Part shown: positions 1-12,600 of the stretch, piece after piece
Position numbering within the stretch: position 1 is the first letter of the stretch
How the letters are laid out: the number at the start of each line of letters is the position of its first letter
Assembly (NCBI GenBank): GCA_016858145.1
Contig: JAEHOE010000023.1
Coordinates: 62,001-126,000 of the forward strand
Source of the DNA: Edaphochlamys debaryana
Lineage: Eukaryota > Chlorophyta > Chlorophyceae > Chlamydomonadales
Length of the DNA stretch: 64,000 nucleotides
Direction: 5' to 3'
Position numbers and translations under genes: made by a program
Notes under the pieces: model-generated
Databases searched by the model: none
Told to the model about the DNA's origin: nothing
Seen by the model: only the letters and a program-made list of their open reading frames with translations

Positions 1-2
1 CC

Positions 3-656
3 AAGCCGCCGCCTGGGTTCGGCGCCCCCGCGGCGTCGGCCACGCCCGCCGCTCCGGCGGCCCCCCCCGCGGCGCCAGCTCCCGCTGCCCGCCCCCCGCC
101 GCCGCCCCCGGGCTTCAGCCACCTCCAGGGCACGGTCGTGCCCGCTCCCGCCATCAACCGGGCGCCCATCCAGCCGCCGGCGCAGCAGGCCAACGACACG
201 GGCTTCGGCAGCACCGCCGGCCCCATCGGCCTCAACGCCAACGGCACCCCCCGCACCTACTCCATGTGGTCGGGCCTGCCCGGCATGGACCTGGCGGCCT
301 CCACGGGCCTGTCCTCGCTCTGGCAGAACCTCAACTCCTCGGCGCTTATCGGGGCTCAGCTTGGCGGCACCACGCAGCCGTACAACCCGCTGGGCCTCGG
401 GGACCAGTCGGGCTTCGGCGCGAGGCAGCCGCTGGCGGCGCCCAAGGCGCCGCCCCCGGGCTTCGGCGGGCCGGCGTACGGGACAGCGGGCCAGGGCGCT
501 GGGTCGCAGCTTGGGAGCGGTGACGCGGTGCTGGGCAGCTCGTTCCGGGCGACCAACCCGTACCAGCCGGTGGGCAGCACCCGGTACAACCCGCTCAGCC
601 AGCAGCCCGTGATGCCGGCAGCCTACCGGCCGCCCCAGCTGGGCGCGGGGCTCTAA
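3..656 (+). CDS. C-terminal part of a Pro/Gly/Ala-rich protein (5' end outside window)
   Basis: One reading frame is open from the left edge to a TAA at 654-656, giving the last 217 residues or so of a protein whose start lies outside the window. The first 45 residues are almost all Pro, Ala and Gly. A PPPGF motif occurs three times: at the left edge, near position 110 and near position 455. The rest is a Gly/Asn/Gln/Tyr-rich tail without membrane segments or catalytic motifs, with short NP-containing repeats such as QPYNPLG, TNPYQP and RYNPLSQ. PPPGF-rich disordered tails are known in RNA-metabolism proteins such as plant NOT4, but this fragment carries no domain that proves such an identity. 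Codons end mostly in G or C, supporting a real coding exon. No function is assigned. Confidence 0.75.
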   Translation, partial: KPPPGFGAPAASATPAAPAAPPAAPAPAARPPPPPPGFSHLQGTVVPAPAINRAPIQPPAQQANDTGFGSTAGPIGLNANGTPRTYSMWSGLPGMDLAASTGLSSLWQNLNSSALIGAQLGGTTQPYNPLGLGDQSGFGARQPLAAPKAPPPGFGGPAYGTAGQGAGSQLGSGDAVLGSSFRATNPYQPVGSTRYNPLSQQPVMPAAYRPPQLGAGL

Positions 657-1725
657 GGCCTCGGTCGGGTGCCGCGGTACACGGGACGGGGGTTACATAG
701 CGGGGCGCTGGGAGAGCGGGCAAAGCAGAGTGATGCCACGGGGATGGGATAACAGGCATACGACGCTTGACAAGAGTGGGGGGAGAGAGGGTGAAGGACA
801 CGGAATCTAACGGAATTTGCAGGAACGGAGTGACGGAGGAGGAACGGGCAAGCTTGCGCGAAGTGAAGCCTGTGGATGACTTTGTTGCGGCGGAGCTCGG
901 CTGCACACAGAGACCGCTTCCGCTTGAGACGCGTCAGTGGTTTGAGGGCTGCGGTGTGCTGAGAAGGCAAGGCTTGCTGGACGAGGGTGGCGCGGAAAGA
1001 GAGGTGTGGGGTGGCGCACGGCGGAGCATGTGGTCCCTGCGGTGGGAGCCGAGCTAAGATGATGCGGATGACTTGAAGTGTAAGGCGGACGCAAGCTGCG
1101 GTGCCTTCGCGTGCCGTCACACTCAGCAGCAGTGGCAGACTATAATGCAGACGCCCGAATCAGTCCAGTGCGAGTCAGCCATCTCCCGCACCTCTCCCAC
1201 ATGTTTGACGCTGTGATCAGCCGTCGAAGGCTAAATCCGGCCAATTCAAGCGCACATCCTTCTTGCTCTGACCCTGTTGAGCGTTGCCGCCTACGTCGAT
1301 TCCCCCAGAACGTCTCTCGTCTTTGCTGACGTCCCCACGTCGGCTCCCGCCCCAAACACCCCACGGTCCGGAGCCAAGCGTGCCATCGTGCTCTGCGCTG
1401 CATAGCGCTTTGCTTTAAACCCCACGGCTGACGCTCTCCCTGACCCGCATGACCCCTCCCCGCACCCCCGAAGCGGCTGCGGGGAACGAGCGCTAGTGCC
1501 CTCAGCGCAAGGAGCGCTGCTGTGGCATGCTGTGCCAGGGAATGATGATGGGGGTCAATGGGCGCAGCGCATGTAACAAAAGATGGTTAATCCGCTCCGT
1601 CTTGGCGCCGAGGGCACTAGCGCGACCCCCATGCGCACCGGGTTACGCCAATGCCATTTGGTTTGCGGAGACCCGCTGCTGCAGAGAAGTTTGCCAGCCG
1701 CCGCACGGCCGGCTCTGTGCCACGC
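657..1725. other. Convergent 3' region between two genes
   Basis: No protein-coding exon is seen. It should hold the 3' UTRs of the rightward gene ending at 656 and the leftward gene ending at 1726. TGTAA occurs on the + strand at 1079-1083 and 1572-1576. On the - strand it occurs at 693-697 (TTACA on +). If the - strand signal is the one used, the two UTRs overlap by several hundred bases. Confidence 0.5.
1079..1083 (+). terminator. TGTAA polyadenylation signal, first gene
   Basis: TGTAA lies 423 bases after the stop of the first gene. It is the canonical volvocine poly(A) signal, and the distance suits the long 3' UTRs usual in these algae. A second TGTAA at 1572-1576 is a possible alternative. 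Confidence 0.5.
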
Positions 1726-2965
1726 TCACTTGCCGAGCTTGTTGCCCGTGCCCTGGAAAGCCTGCCAGCCGCCCCCCGAGCCAGCACCGCCCCCAGCGGC
1801 GGGGGCGCCGCGCGGCCCCTGCGCCTGCCCCTCATCCTCCCCTCCAGCGGCGTAGTACTCCCGCCCATCGTGTGGCGGAGCCTGCCCCTGCGGCTGGGCT
1901 CGCTGCCCTGCCGGGCCCGCCCCGGCGCCGCGGCCGCCGCTGGGGCCGCCTGGCCCGGCTTGGCGGCCGCGTGGCTGCGGCCCGTTGAGGTACCGCTGCA
2001 GGTAGTCCATGGCCCCCGGGCCCTGCTCGTTGACGCCCACGGCGGCCTGGCTGTTGCGGTTGGCCAGGTACACATAGTAGAGCACCAGCGCAATCAGCAC
2101 GCCGCGCCTGCAGGTGCGTGTGCGTGCGGAGGGGGGACACGGGGGTTGGCACACAGCGCGCAACCAGGGGTACGGCGGAAGATGAAGTTGTCTGGGAGCC
2201 CGGGCAACAGGGGCCGCATGAAGGTAGCAAAGCGCGCAAGCGAGCTGCCGCTCCGTCAGGCCCCCCGCGTGTTCCGCTGGGCCCAGACTCACGTGCCCAG
2301 CATAATGCCCAGCCCAGCGCAGCACAGGATGGCCTGCGGAGAGGGGGCGCGCCGTTGGCAACCATGCCCGACCTTCGAGGGGGTGGGCGCCGCGAGGCAT
2401 GCATTCACAACATCACCAGCGTGGGCGGGCCCCATGGTGGCGCCGGAGGGGACGGCGGTCAAGCGGCCTCTCACTCTCACTCACGTACGGCGTGATGCGC
2501 ACACCGAAGACCTCCACGTCCGGCAGGTTCAGCAGCGGCTGCGACCCAGGCAGCGGCTCCACCGTTCTGCAGGGTTGTGGATTGGCACAAGCATGCGTTC
2601 GCTGTTGGTGGTGCCATGCGTGGAGGAGAGGAGGAAGCCGATACACAGAGGCCTGAGACGCTACCTGAAGGGCGGGGCGCTGAGGCTGAAGCCGATGCCC
2701 CCAGCCTGGCCCTGGCCGGCCGGCGGCGGGCCGCCCGCTGCGCCAGGTGGTACTTGCTGGTGCTGACGTGGAGCGGCCGCAGACCTGCGCTCGGGAGGGC
2801 CGAGAGGACAGCTCCGTCAGTGGCGCGCGCCGCTGTGCGGGTGCAGGCACCACCCCTGCGTGCGGTTAGGGCCCCTCATCCCGCAACTTACGGCGGAGGC
2901 GGGGGCGGCTGCCGCAGCCTTGGGTCGTCGTCTGCCACGATCTCGCCGTTCAGAATCTTCACCAT
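1726..2965 (-). CDS. FAM241/DUF4605-family single-pass membrane protein
   Basis: Five exons on the - strand (2965-2892, 2784-2665, 2566-2485, 2333-2293, 2107-1726) join in phase to 232 residues. The N-terminus MVKILNGEIVADDDPRLR matches the hallmark start of animal FAM241A/B, which begin MVRILANGEIVQDDDPRVR. Residues 92-122 form one hydrophobic segment (GIMLGTRGVLIALVLYYVYL) that matches the family's LGVRG-containing membrane helix. Between them lie a Pro/Gly-rich linker and LNLPDVEVFGVRITPY. The C-terminal 110 residues are Gly/Gln/Pro-rich and probably disordered. The start is the only ATG giving the family N-terminus. Family function is poorly known; FAM241 proteins are small endomembrane proteins. 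The gene is head-to-head with the coiled-coil gene at 3612. The family call rests on remembered family features, not a search. Confidence 0.8.
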
Positions 2966-3611
2966 TGCAGTCGCCCGACTACAGCAGGTCGACCCTGCCC
3001 GTGGGTGCTGGCGTGGGGCCCTCGGAGGTTGGAGATCCACACAGCTTGCGCTGGGTGCTCCGCCTTGTCGCAGTTCCTACTTCGGCGTATCTGCAAGACC
3101 TCTACATCGACCCGCTAGACGCGTTGGTGCGCAGGCCGGAGCGTGGTGCAGTGCGACGAGGCAGGGCTGTTATGCAGAGCGGGCTCAGGTGATGCCTCTC
3201 GGACAGGCAATGCGCGAGGCAAAGGTGTGTGTAGGCTATGATGACGCTTGGAGAGTGCACTACTCTGGTCGCGAGGCTCTGGGATGGATGCACCTCATTG
3301 GCCAACCTCCGGGCCCCGGCGAGCAAAGAGGGACTTGACCATACCTTAACCTTCTTAGCGACACTTATACCCAAACGTACACGCAACACACACGGGCTGC
3401 GGGCCCAACATTTACTTCGAGGTCTCGTGTTTAGTACGCTTTCGGTCTTCGGAGCCCATATAGCATTTCCTCGTCCTACCACTACCCCCAAAGTCTTATA
3501 CTGGTGTGGGTTTCTCGCCGCGGGCATGCGGTCGCCCGCGCCTCGCGCCTTGCGCTCAAGGCCAGCAACATAGGCCAACGCTGAGCCTTGAGAAGCTCGT
3601 GGCCGACAACT
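2966..3611. promoter_or_regulatory. Divergent promoter region between the FAM241-type and coiled-coil genes
   Basis: 646 bases separate two start codons that point away from each other. No coding exon is visible. The stretch 3330-3500 is noticeably less GC-rich than the surrounding exons, as expected for a promoter/5' UTR. No specific promoter element is claimed. Confidence 0.45.
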
Positions 3612-6600
3612 ATGCCGTCAACCTTGCCAGCAATTGTCAGCCCGCGCCCGGGGCTTGGCGCGCCGGAGCTCACGCTCCCAGATGACCGCGGCCTGTCCTT
3701 CAGCGGTGGGAGCAGGGGCTGCGCAGCTGGCTGGGTGCTGGAGAAACGGAGGGACGACACCGCCTGGCACCCGTCGGCATGCCCATGCCCTGTCCCCGCC
3801 ACCTGCCCCCACCCCCATCACCCCGCCCTTCCGCAGGCCTCGCTCCGGTCCCGAATGCGCTGCGCGGCGCGCTCTTCGAAGCCAGCAACGGCCGCAGCAG
3901 CCCCACAGCGCTGCTGGCCGCCGCCGTGCCTCCGCCCGGCTCGCCCTCGCGGCCCATCAACTCCATCACCACGCAGGCGCTGCTCTCGGCGCCGCTGCAG
4001 GTGCCCCACCGCAGCGGCTCCACCCCCGGCCCCGGCCCCAGCTCCCTGGTGTACAGCGCACTAGCGTCTGTGGGAGGGGCCGGGGCCTCGCCCGGGGCTC
4101 CCTCCGTGGCCTGGGCCCCGCCGCCGCAGCAGGCGCCGGAGGGCCTGGCGCCTGCGTCGGCGGCGCTGCGGGCGGCGGCGGAGGGCGTGGCGGAGGCGCT
4201 GGACGCGGCGGTGCGGGCGAGTGAGGCGCAGAACCGCGCGCTGCTGAGGTGGGTGGGGCGGGGCGCTGCGGTGGGGGCCCTGGCGGTCCTCGCTCCGGGG
4301 CCCGCGCTGCGTGTAGCGGGCCTCGAGGCGCTCTGCGCACGAGGCAGGGCCGAGGCTGGCTCGAGCTGGCTGCCCGCCCTCATCCTGGTGCTTACCCGTG
4401 CCTCACGTGCTGCGCCGTGTCCGGTTGCATCCGCAGTGCCACACGGGAAAGCGTGGGCCTGCCCCCGGCCCCCTCGGGCGCGGGCGGCGGCGGGGGTCCC
4501 GCCCGCCCCGCCTCCGCTCGCGCGCTGGACCGCGCCCTGTCCGCCTCCCGGCTCAAGGGCCTGTCGGGGGGCCGCGGCATGGGCTGGGTGCGGTCCATCG
4601 TGCGCCAGACGGAGGGCGGGCAGGCCTACACGGCGGCCGCGGAGGAGGCGGAGCGGGAGCGCGCCGGCGAGGGCGGGGAGAGCGGCGGCGGCGGCCCCAA
4701 GTGAGCCGCACGCGCCCTGCTGTTCCCCCTCCCCCCCTGAGCCCCTTACCCAGATGCTTGACCTGCTTCCTTGGCACGGCCTGCCTTGGGCCCGTCTGCC
4801 CCCTGCGCTCAGATTCCTGACGCTCAGATACCATCACACCCCCTTCACTCTCCACCCTTCGCAGGCGCGGGCCGCTTCCGTCCCTCCGCCAGGCGCCCCG
4901 GCCGCAGGACGCTGTGCAGCTGCAGGCCTGGCTGGCGGACACGCTGCAGCAGGTGGCGGCGGCGGCCGCAGCACGGCAGCAGGCGCAGCACGCGGAGCAC
5001 GCACAGCACGCACCGCAGCTGCAGCAGCAGCCCGACCCCGAGGCCACGGCGGCCGTGGGTGGCCCCGACCCCGGCGGCCAGGCGCACCAGGCGGCGGAGC
5101 TGGCGGACGCTGCGCTGTACGTGGTGGGGGTGGCGCTGGAGGAGCTGCGGCGCCAGGTTGCGGCGGAGTGCAAGGTGGGAGGGGTGGGGTGTTGGCGGGA
5201 GGGAGGAGATGTGGCAAGGCGGGGGCGGGGCGGGGCCTGGCGCATGGCGCGTGGGAGCAGGGAAACCCCTGTGCGGCGGCCCCGGAGATGGGCGTCATGT
5301 CGGGATGGGCGGCCAGGGCACAGTTCATGAGGCCAGAAACATGAAGGGCGGTCCGTTGACCAACTGACGGCCTACCATGCCTTGCCCCATAACCCCACAG
5401 GAGCGCGGCGACGTGCTCGGCTCGCTGGTGGAGCAGCAGGCGGGGCTGCTGGCGCTGCGGGGGGCGCTGGCGGCGGAGGGGCGCGCGGCGGAGGCGTCCG
5501 GGCAGTGGGCGGCGGTGGTGGCGGAGGGGCAGGTGCGCGGGCGCCAGCGGCTGAACCCAGGCCTCCAACACCACCCTCCTTGTCCTCACCCACCCACCCA
5601 CCTCGGGCTCCACTCCGAACCCCTCCCCTTTCCACCCCACAAACACCACCCGTAACCTCTCCCGAACTTGGTCCTCCTTCCACCCCGCAGAAGGACGCTG
5701 CCCCCACCTCCGCCTCCGGCCCCGCCCCCGGGTCCTACGCCCCCGGCCTGGCCGCCCAGCTGGTGGCGGCCCAGCACGCGGCGGCGGCGGCGGAGCGGCG
5801 CTACGCCCTGGCGGACGCGGCGCTGTCTGGGGAGGTGGCGCGGCGCACGGCGGCGGAGCAGCAGCTGGAGGCGGCACGGGAGCTGCTCAAGAGGTATGGG
5901 GTGCAAAAGGGTCGGGGGCCTGGAAGGGGAACGGGCATTCTGTGGAGCTGAGTGTGAGCTTGCGTCTTGACGGCAGAGGCTTTGACATGGGCTGCGCTGG
6001 AGCTCGGGTGGCAGGGCAGGGTAGAGGCGGAGAGCGGTGGTGGAGTGGGCTGACGTGTGGATTACCAGGGGCGCCAGCACAGCAGAAACCTCACCAGCGA
6101 GCTCACCCTGCCGACCACGCGCTTGCCTGTGCACCCACCCTGCACCCTGCACCAGCTCCCCCTTTCTTGCCCCCCCCCCCCCACCCTCTCCCCTCTCCCC
6201 CGCAGGCAGGAGGACGACTGGCTCCGCAACCGCAGCACGGCCCAGCGGCTGGAGGCGGAGCGGGCGGGCATGGTGGACCGAATCGAGGAGGCGCGGCGGG
6301 AGGCGGCGGTGGCGGAGGCGCGGGCCAGCGCGGCGAGGCAGGAGACGCACATCGGCAAGGACGAGGTGGGGCGGCGGAGGGAGCGTGCGCAGCGGAAGGC
6401 GTGGGCACGGGAGGGAAGGGGGTTGGTAATGGGGGTTGTACTGGCTTAGGAGGCGTGGAGTGAGGTAGGCGGCCCGGTTTTTCAAAACCCAGGGGAAAGG
6501 GTGCCAGGGGTCTAGGAAGGGCAAGGCTGCGACTTTGGGGTACAAGCCCAAACCACCGACATTTCTTTTGGTTAACGGCCGTCGGCTGGCTTCCCAACTC

Positions 6601-9600
6601 TGCACTGTGTCCCTCTTCCCCTGCCCCCCCAACCCACCAGGTTGCCGAGCTGGAGGCGGCCCTGGCCCGCATGCGGCAGCAGTACGAGGGCAACGAAATC
6701 CTGGTGGTGGCGCAGAGGCAGCAGGTGGGGGCGGGGTGGGGGCGGGGGTGGGGTGGGGGCGGCAAGGGTAGGATAGGGAGCCAAAGCGGGGAAGGGTGGG
6801 GGGCAGTAGGTAGCGAGTGGTACAGAGGCAGCAACCCGACTGGCGTCCTGGCTGTGACCCTTCCATTGCCCCCTCGCTCGCTACCCTTTCTCCTCTTACC
6901 CCCCAGGTCCGTGAGCTGGAGGCGGCGCTGGCGGCCCTCCGCGAGCAGCACCGGGAGCAGGCGGTGGCGCTGGGCAAGGTGGGGCGGGGGGAGGGGGGAG
7001 GGGAGGTGGTGGTGGTGGTGGTTGGTGCCGTCGGCATAAGGGATGAGCAAGCAGCGTGTGCAGGTCGGACAGGAGGGGGCGGGGGCAGAGGTCGAACAGT
7101 GTCTTTCCGCCGCTGCCCCCCCCCTTCCCATTCCATCAACCCATCTTATCATCCCCTATCCACCACCCCACCCACCCACCCACCGCCGCCCCCAGGTTGG
7201 CAAGGTGACGGAGCAGTACGAGACCGCCGCCGCCGACCTCCGCTCAGAGCTGGCGGCGGAGCAGGCCCGCGCCGCCGACCTGGCGGCGGCGCTGGCGGTG
7301 CGTACGGCGCGGCTGACGGAAGTCGAAGAGTCGCTGGCGGCAACGGAGGCGGCCCTCGAGACCGTACGTACGGCGCTCGCCCGCAGCGAGGACGCCTTCG
7401 GCAAGGCTACCTCTGAGGCGGACGCGGCGCAGCGGCGGCTGCAGCACGAGCTGGCGGATGCGCTGGCGGCGCGGCGGCAGGAGGAGACGCGGCGGGAGCA
7501 GCTGGAGCGGGAGGTGGGGGGCGGAGGGGGGGCTGGGGGGAAGGGGTTGGTGGGAGTGAGTGTTTGAGGAAGCGTGTTGCTGAGGTTGCTTTGGGGCTTA
7601 GGGTCGAGCAGGGCTGGAACCGGGTGGTCGCTGCATGCCTGCCCCCTACCGCACCTGTGCAGTGGCGTAGAAACGGCGGGGAGGATGACAGCGCCTCTCC
7701 GTAGTATCCCTCACCTTTGCCCCTCCCTCCCTCGCTCCCCCTCGCCCCCTCCACTCCCCCCCTCCACCCCCACCACCCCCCAGGCCGCCGCCCAGTGCGA
7801 GCTTGTCAAGCTGGTGGCCCGCACGCTGGCGCTGCAGGGCATGGAGGGGGTGCCCTCGCTCAACGACAAGACCTGGGACAGCGGGGGGCCGCTGGGGGCG
7901 GCGCAGCGGGTGCTGGGGCTGGTCACGCAGCAGCTGGCCATGCTGTACGGACACCAGGTGGGGGGGGGAGGGGAGGGGAGGGGGGGGGCGGAGGGAGGGG
8001 GAGGGTGTAAGGAGGCTTGGGAAGAGGTGGGGGAATAGGTAGGTTGGGAGGGAGGGGCATGGGTGTGGATTGACGTGTATGCGGTGTATACAAGCCATTT
8101 CCTGCCACCACGAGTCCACGGCCCGCAAACTCATCCGTGTTCCCCCTTCCCCTTTTCGGCCCTTCCCTATCCCCTCCACCCCCCAGGAGGACCTGGCTCG
8201 CCAGCTGCGGGGCGTGCAGGCCAAGCTGCTGGAGGAGAAGGAGGCGGCGACCAAGCTGCAGGCGGGTTTGGGGGACGGGAGCGGGACCGGGGAAGGAGGG
8301 GAGGGGCACGGCGGGCGGCTGCAGTCCCTGACAGACCCTTACCCGCCCTCTCTCCTGTCCCTCTCACGCCCTCCCCTCCCCTCTCCCCCTCCTTCCCCCC
8401 CGCCCCCCTTCACCCCCGCAGAAGGAGCTGTACGAGTCCCGCACCGCCGAGGCCCGCATGATCAAGGAGAAGGAGGTGGTGGACATGCGCCTGGCGGCAC
8501 TGGAGCACGACCTGAGGCACAGCCAGGTGGGGGGGGGGGCGGGGGGGGACCCTAGGGTGGCAGCGAGCGTAGCGAGCCCAGAGAGTCCGTACCGTGGAGG
8601 GTCCCTCGGGAACTTGGTAACCCTCGGGTGGTAAGGGCTTAGGTATGGCTTAGATGGGCTGCCCGCGTATACCAGGAGCGCAGGAGCACTGCCGCAAGGC
8701 CGGCGGGTTATGGGGGGCAGTAGGCTTGGCGCCGGTCCCCGGGGAGGGGAGGGCAGTCTCAGGAGGGAGTACCCGCGCTGGGTTTCGTGCCAGGCGGCTG
8801 CGGCGTGCTAGCCATGCCATGTGCTCAGCACTCGCCCCCACGCCTCCACGTCCCGCTCTTCTCCCCATTCTAACCCTCTCCCTCCCCCCTCCCCCCGCCC
8901 CCCCCCCAGGCCGAGGCGCTCAAGTACCGCGCGGCGGTGGTGGACACGGAGGCGCGCATCAAGGTGCAGCACGAGACCATCATGCAGCTGCAGGCGCAGG
9001 TGGGGGGGGGTGCCACCGATTGATGGGGGGGAGGGGGGGGAGGCTTGGATAGTTGGGGCTGAGCCTTCATGTGGCCCCTGCTCCGCGGGGGTAGGGGAGG
9101 GGGGTGGAGAGGGGGGTGGAGCTGAGCGATGGAAAGGGAGCTGAGCTGCAGAGCCACAGCTGGTCGTGTCCTTGGTCCTTGTCCTCTCCCGCCTCCCTGC
9201 GCCTCCTGCTGCACACAGCCGAACCCTGTCCCTGCCCCTGCTCCTGCCCAACCATTCCCCTGCCCCCTCTCCCCGCCAACCCCCTCCAACCCTCCTCACC
9301 ACCCCCCCAGATCAAGGAGCTACCCCCCCTCAAGCGCCGCGTGGAGGCGCTGCACATCGACCTGGAAGCCACCAAGAAGGCGGAGGAGGAGGGGCGGCAG
9401 GCGCTGGACGTGACGAGGAAGAACCTCGAGGTGGTGAGTTGAGCCCCTTGTGGAGAGAGGGAGGGCGGGGCCCGCGGAAAGGGAGAGCGCGGAGCTGGGG
9501 CCCTCGCCTGTCACGCTTACCTTCTGCACCCGCCCCCCGGCCTCCTTCGTCGCCCCTCCCTCCCCCCCAGTCCGAGACGCACGTGGAGTGGTACAAGAAG

Positions 9601-12600
9601 GAGGTGGAGCGGCTGCAGGGGGAGGTGGCGGAGCTGCAGGTGGGGGGAGGGGGGCGTGGGAGTGGTTGCAGCTCAGCTGACTTGGAGTGGGTAACAATCG
9701 AGCATGCGGGGCGCCCAGCATCTCTGCATACGCCCTGCCAGTGTGTGCTCCGCCATGCGGCCCCGCCCTGCTGCTGATGTCCCACCCTCCCCCTACCCCC
9801 CACGCGCAGACGGACGTGAAGCAGATGCGCACTGTCCAGGCCAAGCTGGGCGAGGAGGAGGCCCGGGCCAAGGAGCTGGAAGAGCAGGTGGGTGCATGGG
9901 GGGAGGGGGGAGGGGAGAGGGGAGGCACTGGAGCGGGGGCGGCTGGGAGGGCGGAGCCGGGCCGGGCTGGGCTGGGAGGGGCACTTGCGAGTGCACTTGC
10001 AAGCTGTGTGGGCCCGGCGGCGGCACAAGGGCCCCCTCTCTCACCTTCACCCCCCCCTCCCCCCCCCAGGTCGTGGGCCTGCAATACCAGCTGGACCTCA
10101 CGGCCGAGTCCCACTCGGAGACCCTCAAGCAGCTGGACCTGGCCAAGTTCTTCCTGCAGGTGAGGGGGGGGGGAGGGGGAGGGCGTGGGGGGAAGGGCGA
10201 CGGGGGGAGCGGCAAAGGAAGCGGGCTCGGTGAGGTCTGGACCGGGCACCAGAGGTGTTGCGTGTGGGCGTGCGGGGCCAAGGCTAGGGGTACGGAGACC
10301 ACTGCCACGTCGTCCCCACACGCCCCGACCCTGGTCCCCGCTTGCCTCCGCGCAGGGCCTCGAGAGCAACGGGGGCGCTCCGCCCGGCTCCGCGGGGGCC
10401 GGCAACCGGCCCTCCACCTCCGCCTCCTCCCCGGGCCGCCCCGTGGTCTCCCCCTCGCGCCCCTCCGCCACCTCCCCCACCTCCCGATACGGCTCGCCGG
10501 GCAGCCGCAGGTGCGGCCGCCGTAGGGGGCATGGCCGCAGAGGGCATGGGGGCCGGGCCGGGGTTATTGCGTGCCTCCATCCCCTCCCACTTGCACTGCG
10601 GGCACGGTTTAGGGCTAGGAGGGGTGGAGGGTGGGGCCAAGGGGCTTCCCTGCCGATTCGCGTCGGCTCCGCCCTCGGCCACCCCCCCACACACACACAG
10701 CTCATTTCCCCTTCCACGCCTTCCTCCCTCTCACCCCCTCCCTTCCTCCCTCTCACCCCCTCCCTTCCTCCCTCTCACCCCCTCCCCTTCCTCCCTCTCA
10801 CCCCCCACCCTCCCTGCCCCCAGCCGCTCGGGCCGTGTGGACATCCTAGTAATCGACGAGGACGAAGCCTTTGGGGAGGGGCAGGGCGACGACCTGAGCC
10901 CAGGCCTGGAGGCGGTCTCACGGACCAGCCCTGGGGGCGCGACCGCAGCCGCAGCCGCAGCCGCCGCCTCCGGCTCCCGACCCGCCAGCGCCGTGCCCAC
11001 CCGCCCCTACTCCGCGTTCAACCGGGTGGGCCCGGGCGCCTCCGCGCCGCCCCGCTCCAGGGCCGGCTCCGCGCGCAGCATGGCTGCGGCGGCCGCTGGG
11101 GGGCTGAGCGCCGGCGCCAGCGCTGGCAGCGTGGCGGGAGGGGCTGCGGGGGTGCGGTCGGTGCACGGCGGCAAGTCGAGACCCGGCAGCGCGGTGCGTG
11201 TGCGCTCTGGAGCTCTTGGGCGTATGAGGCCCTGGGGCCTTGGGCTCGGGACCTGGGTGCGGATGCGCAGGATGTGTTGGTGCAAGGGCGTGTTCGCAAC
11301 GTCCGGTCCATGTCCTTTCGGCGCTTCGACCTCGCTGGCCTCCAAGTGTCACAGCCTCCTGCCGCTCGCGATCCCTCAACCACACACCCCTGTCCTCGCA
11401 CCCCGCCCCCCGCAGCTGCGCGCCGGCTCCCGGCCCGGCTCCGCCTTCAGCCAGGCGCCCCCCATCGACGAAGAGGACTCCATCTACCAGGCGGACGTGC
11501 CGGAGGAGGTGGGGCAGGGGGCAGGGGGGTGATGCGGACGCGGAGGAGCTGGTGTGGGGGCCCGTTGAGTAGCAGCAACCCTGCGCGGGAAGCAACGATC
11601 TACAGCCCACCTTGACCCCAAGGCGACGAAGACGAAGACGTCCGCAGCGACAGAGCATGACCACCTTGCACCCTTCCCCACCCTCATGCCACCCCCACCC
11701 TCATCCCTCCCCGTCCACCCCCACCCCACCCCCACCCCCACCCCCACCCCCCCAGGTCCTGGCCATCATGCGCTCCCGGGGCCTGGCCTCCCGCCCCTCC
11801 GCCAACGCCAAGTGGTTCGGCATCAAGATCGCCATCATGTCCTGGTTCAGCAACAAGCTGCGGGCCAGGCTCACAGAGGTGGGGCCGCACCGCGGCGCTT
11901 CGGGCGGGGTGTGGCTGCGGTGCGGTCCTTGGGTGCCAGCAGGCAGCGTGTGTAAGCATGTCTAGAGGAAAGTTGCGCGGCGCTTGCCCCAAACTCCCAC
12001 ACACCCACACCCATACCTACACCCCCAACAGGCCCCGCCGACGTAACCACCCGCCTCCCTTATGTCCTCCCCCCCATTCCCCCCCATACCACTCCCATCC
12101 CCCCCCCAGGCCGTAGAGCAGCTGGCCACCAAGGACCTGGAGATCGCCAACCTGCACGTGGCCTACCTGACGGAGATGAAGCAGCGGGAGCAGTTCATCA
12201 GCGAGGAGCTGGTCAGCACGCTCACGCCCGTGCTGGAGAGGTGGGGGGCAGGGGGGTGGGGGGTAGGGGGTAGGGGGTAGGGAGGGGGTCTGGGAGGGGC
12301 GTGCGGACGGTCACGCCCTGAACCTCCAGACGCAACTGCACCCTACAACGGCGGCGGCATCCCGCGTGGGTCGATGCGTGGCTGGCCCCAAGCCCCTATG
12401 CTCGCCTTTCCTCACCTCCCTCCCCCACGTCCTTCACCTCCCTCCCCCTTCCCCCTCCCCCCCCTCCCCCCCCCAGCGCCATGTCAGACACCCAGCGCGA
12501 GGTGACCGACCTGCGCTCCCACCTGCCGGGCTTCAGGCAGGGCATGGACGCGCTGGCGGCCTCCACGGCGGTGCTGGCGCTCAGCCTCAAGGGCTACCGG

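Noticed and set aside
3700..11664. Long - strand open frames opposite the coiled-coil gene (for example 3700-4383, 5586-7139, 6103-7152, 9320-10756)
   Set aside because: They are Pro/Arg/Ser-rich shadows of a GC-rich + strand gene, run straight through its exons and introns, and lack domain or start context.
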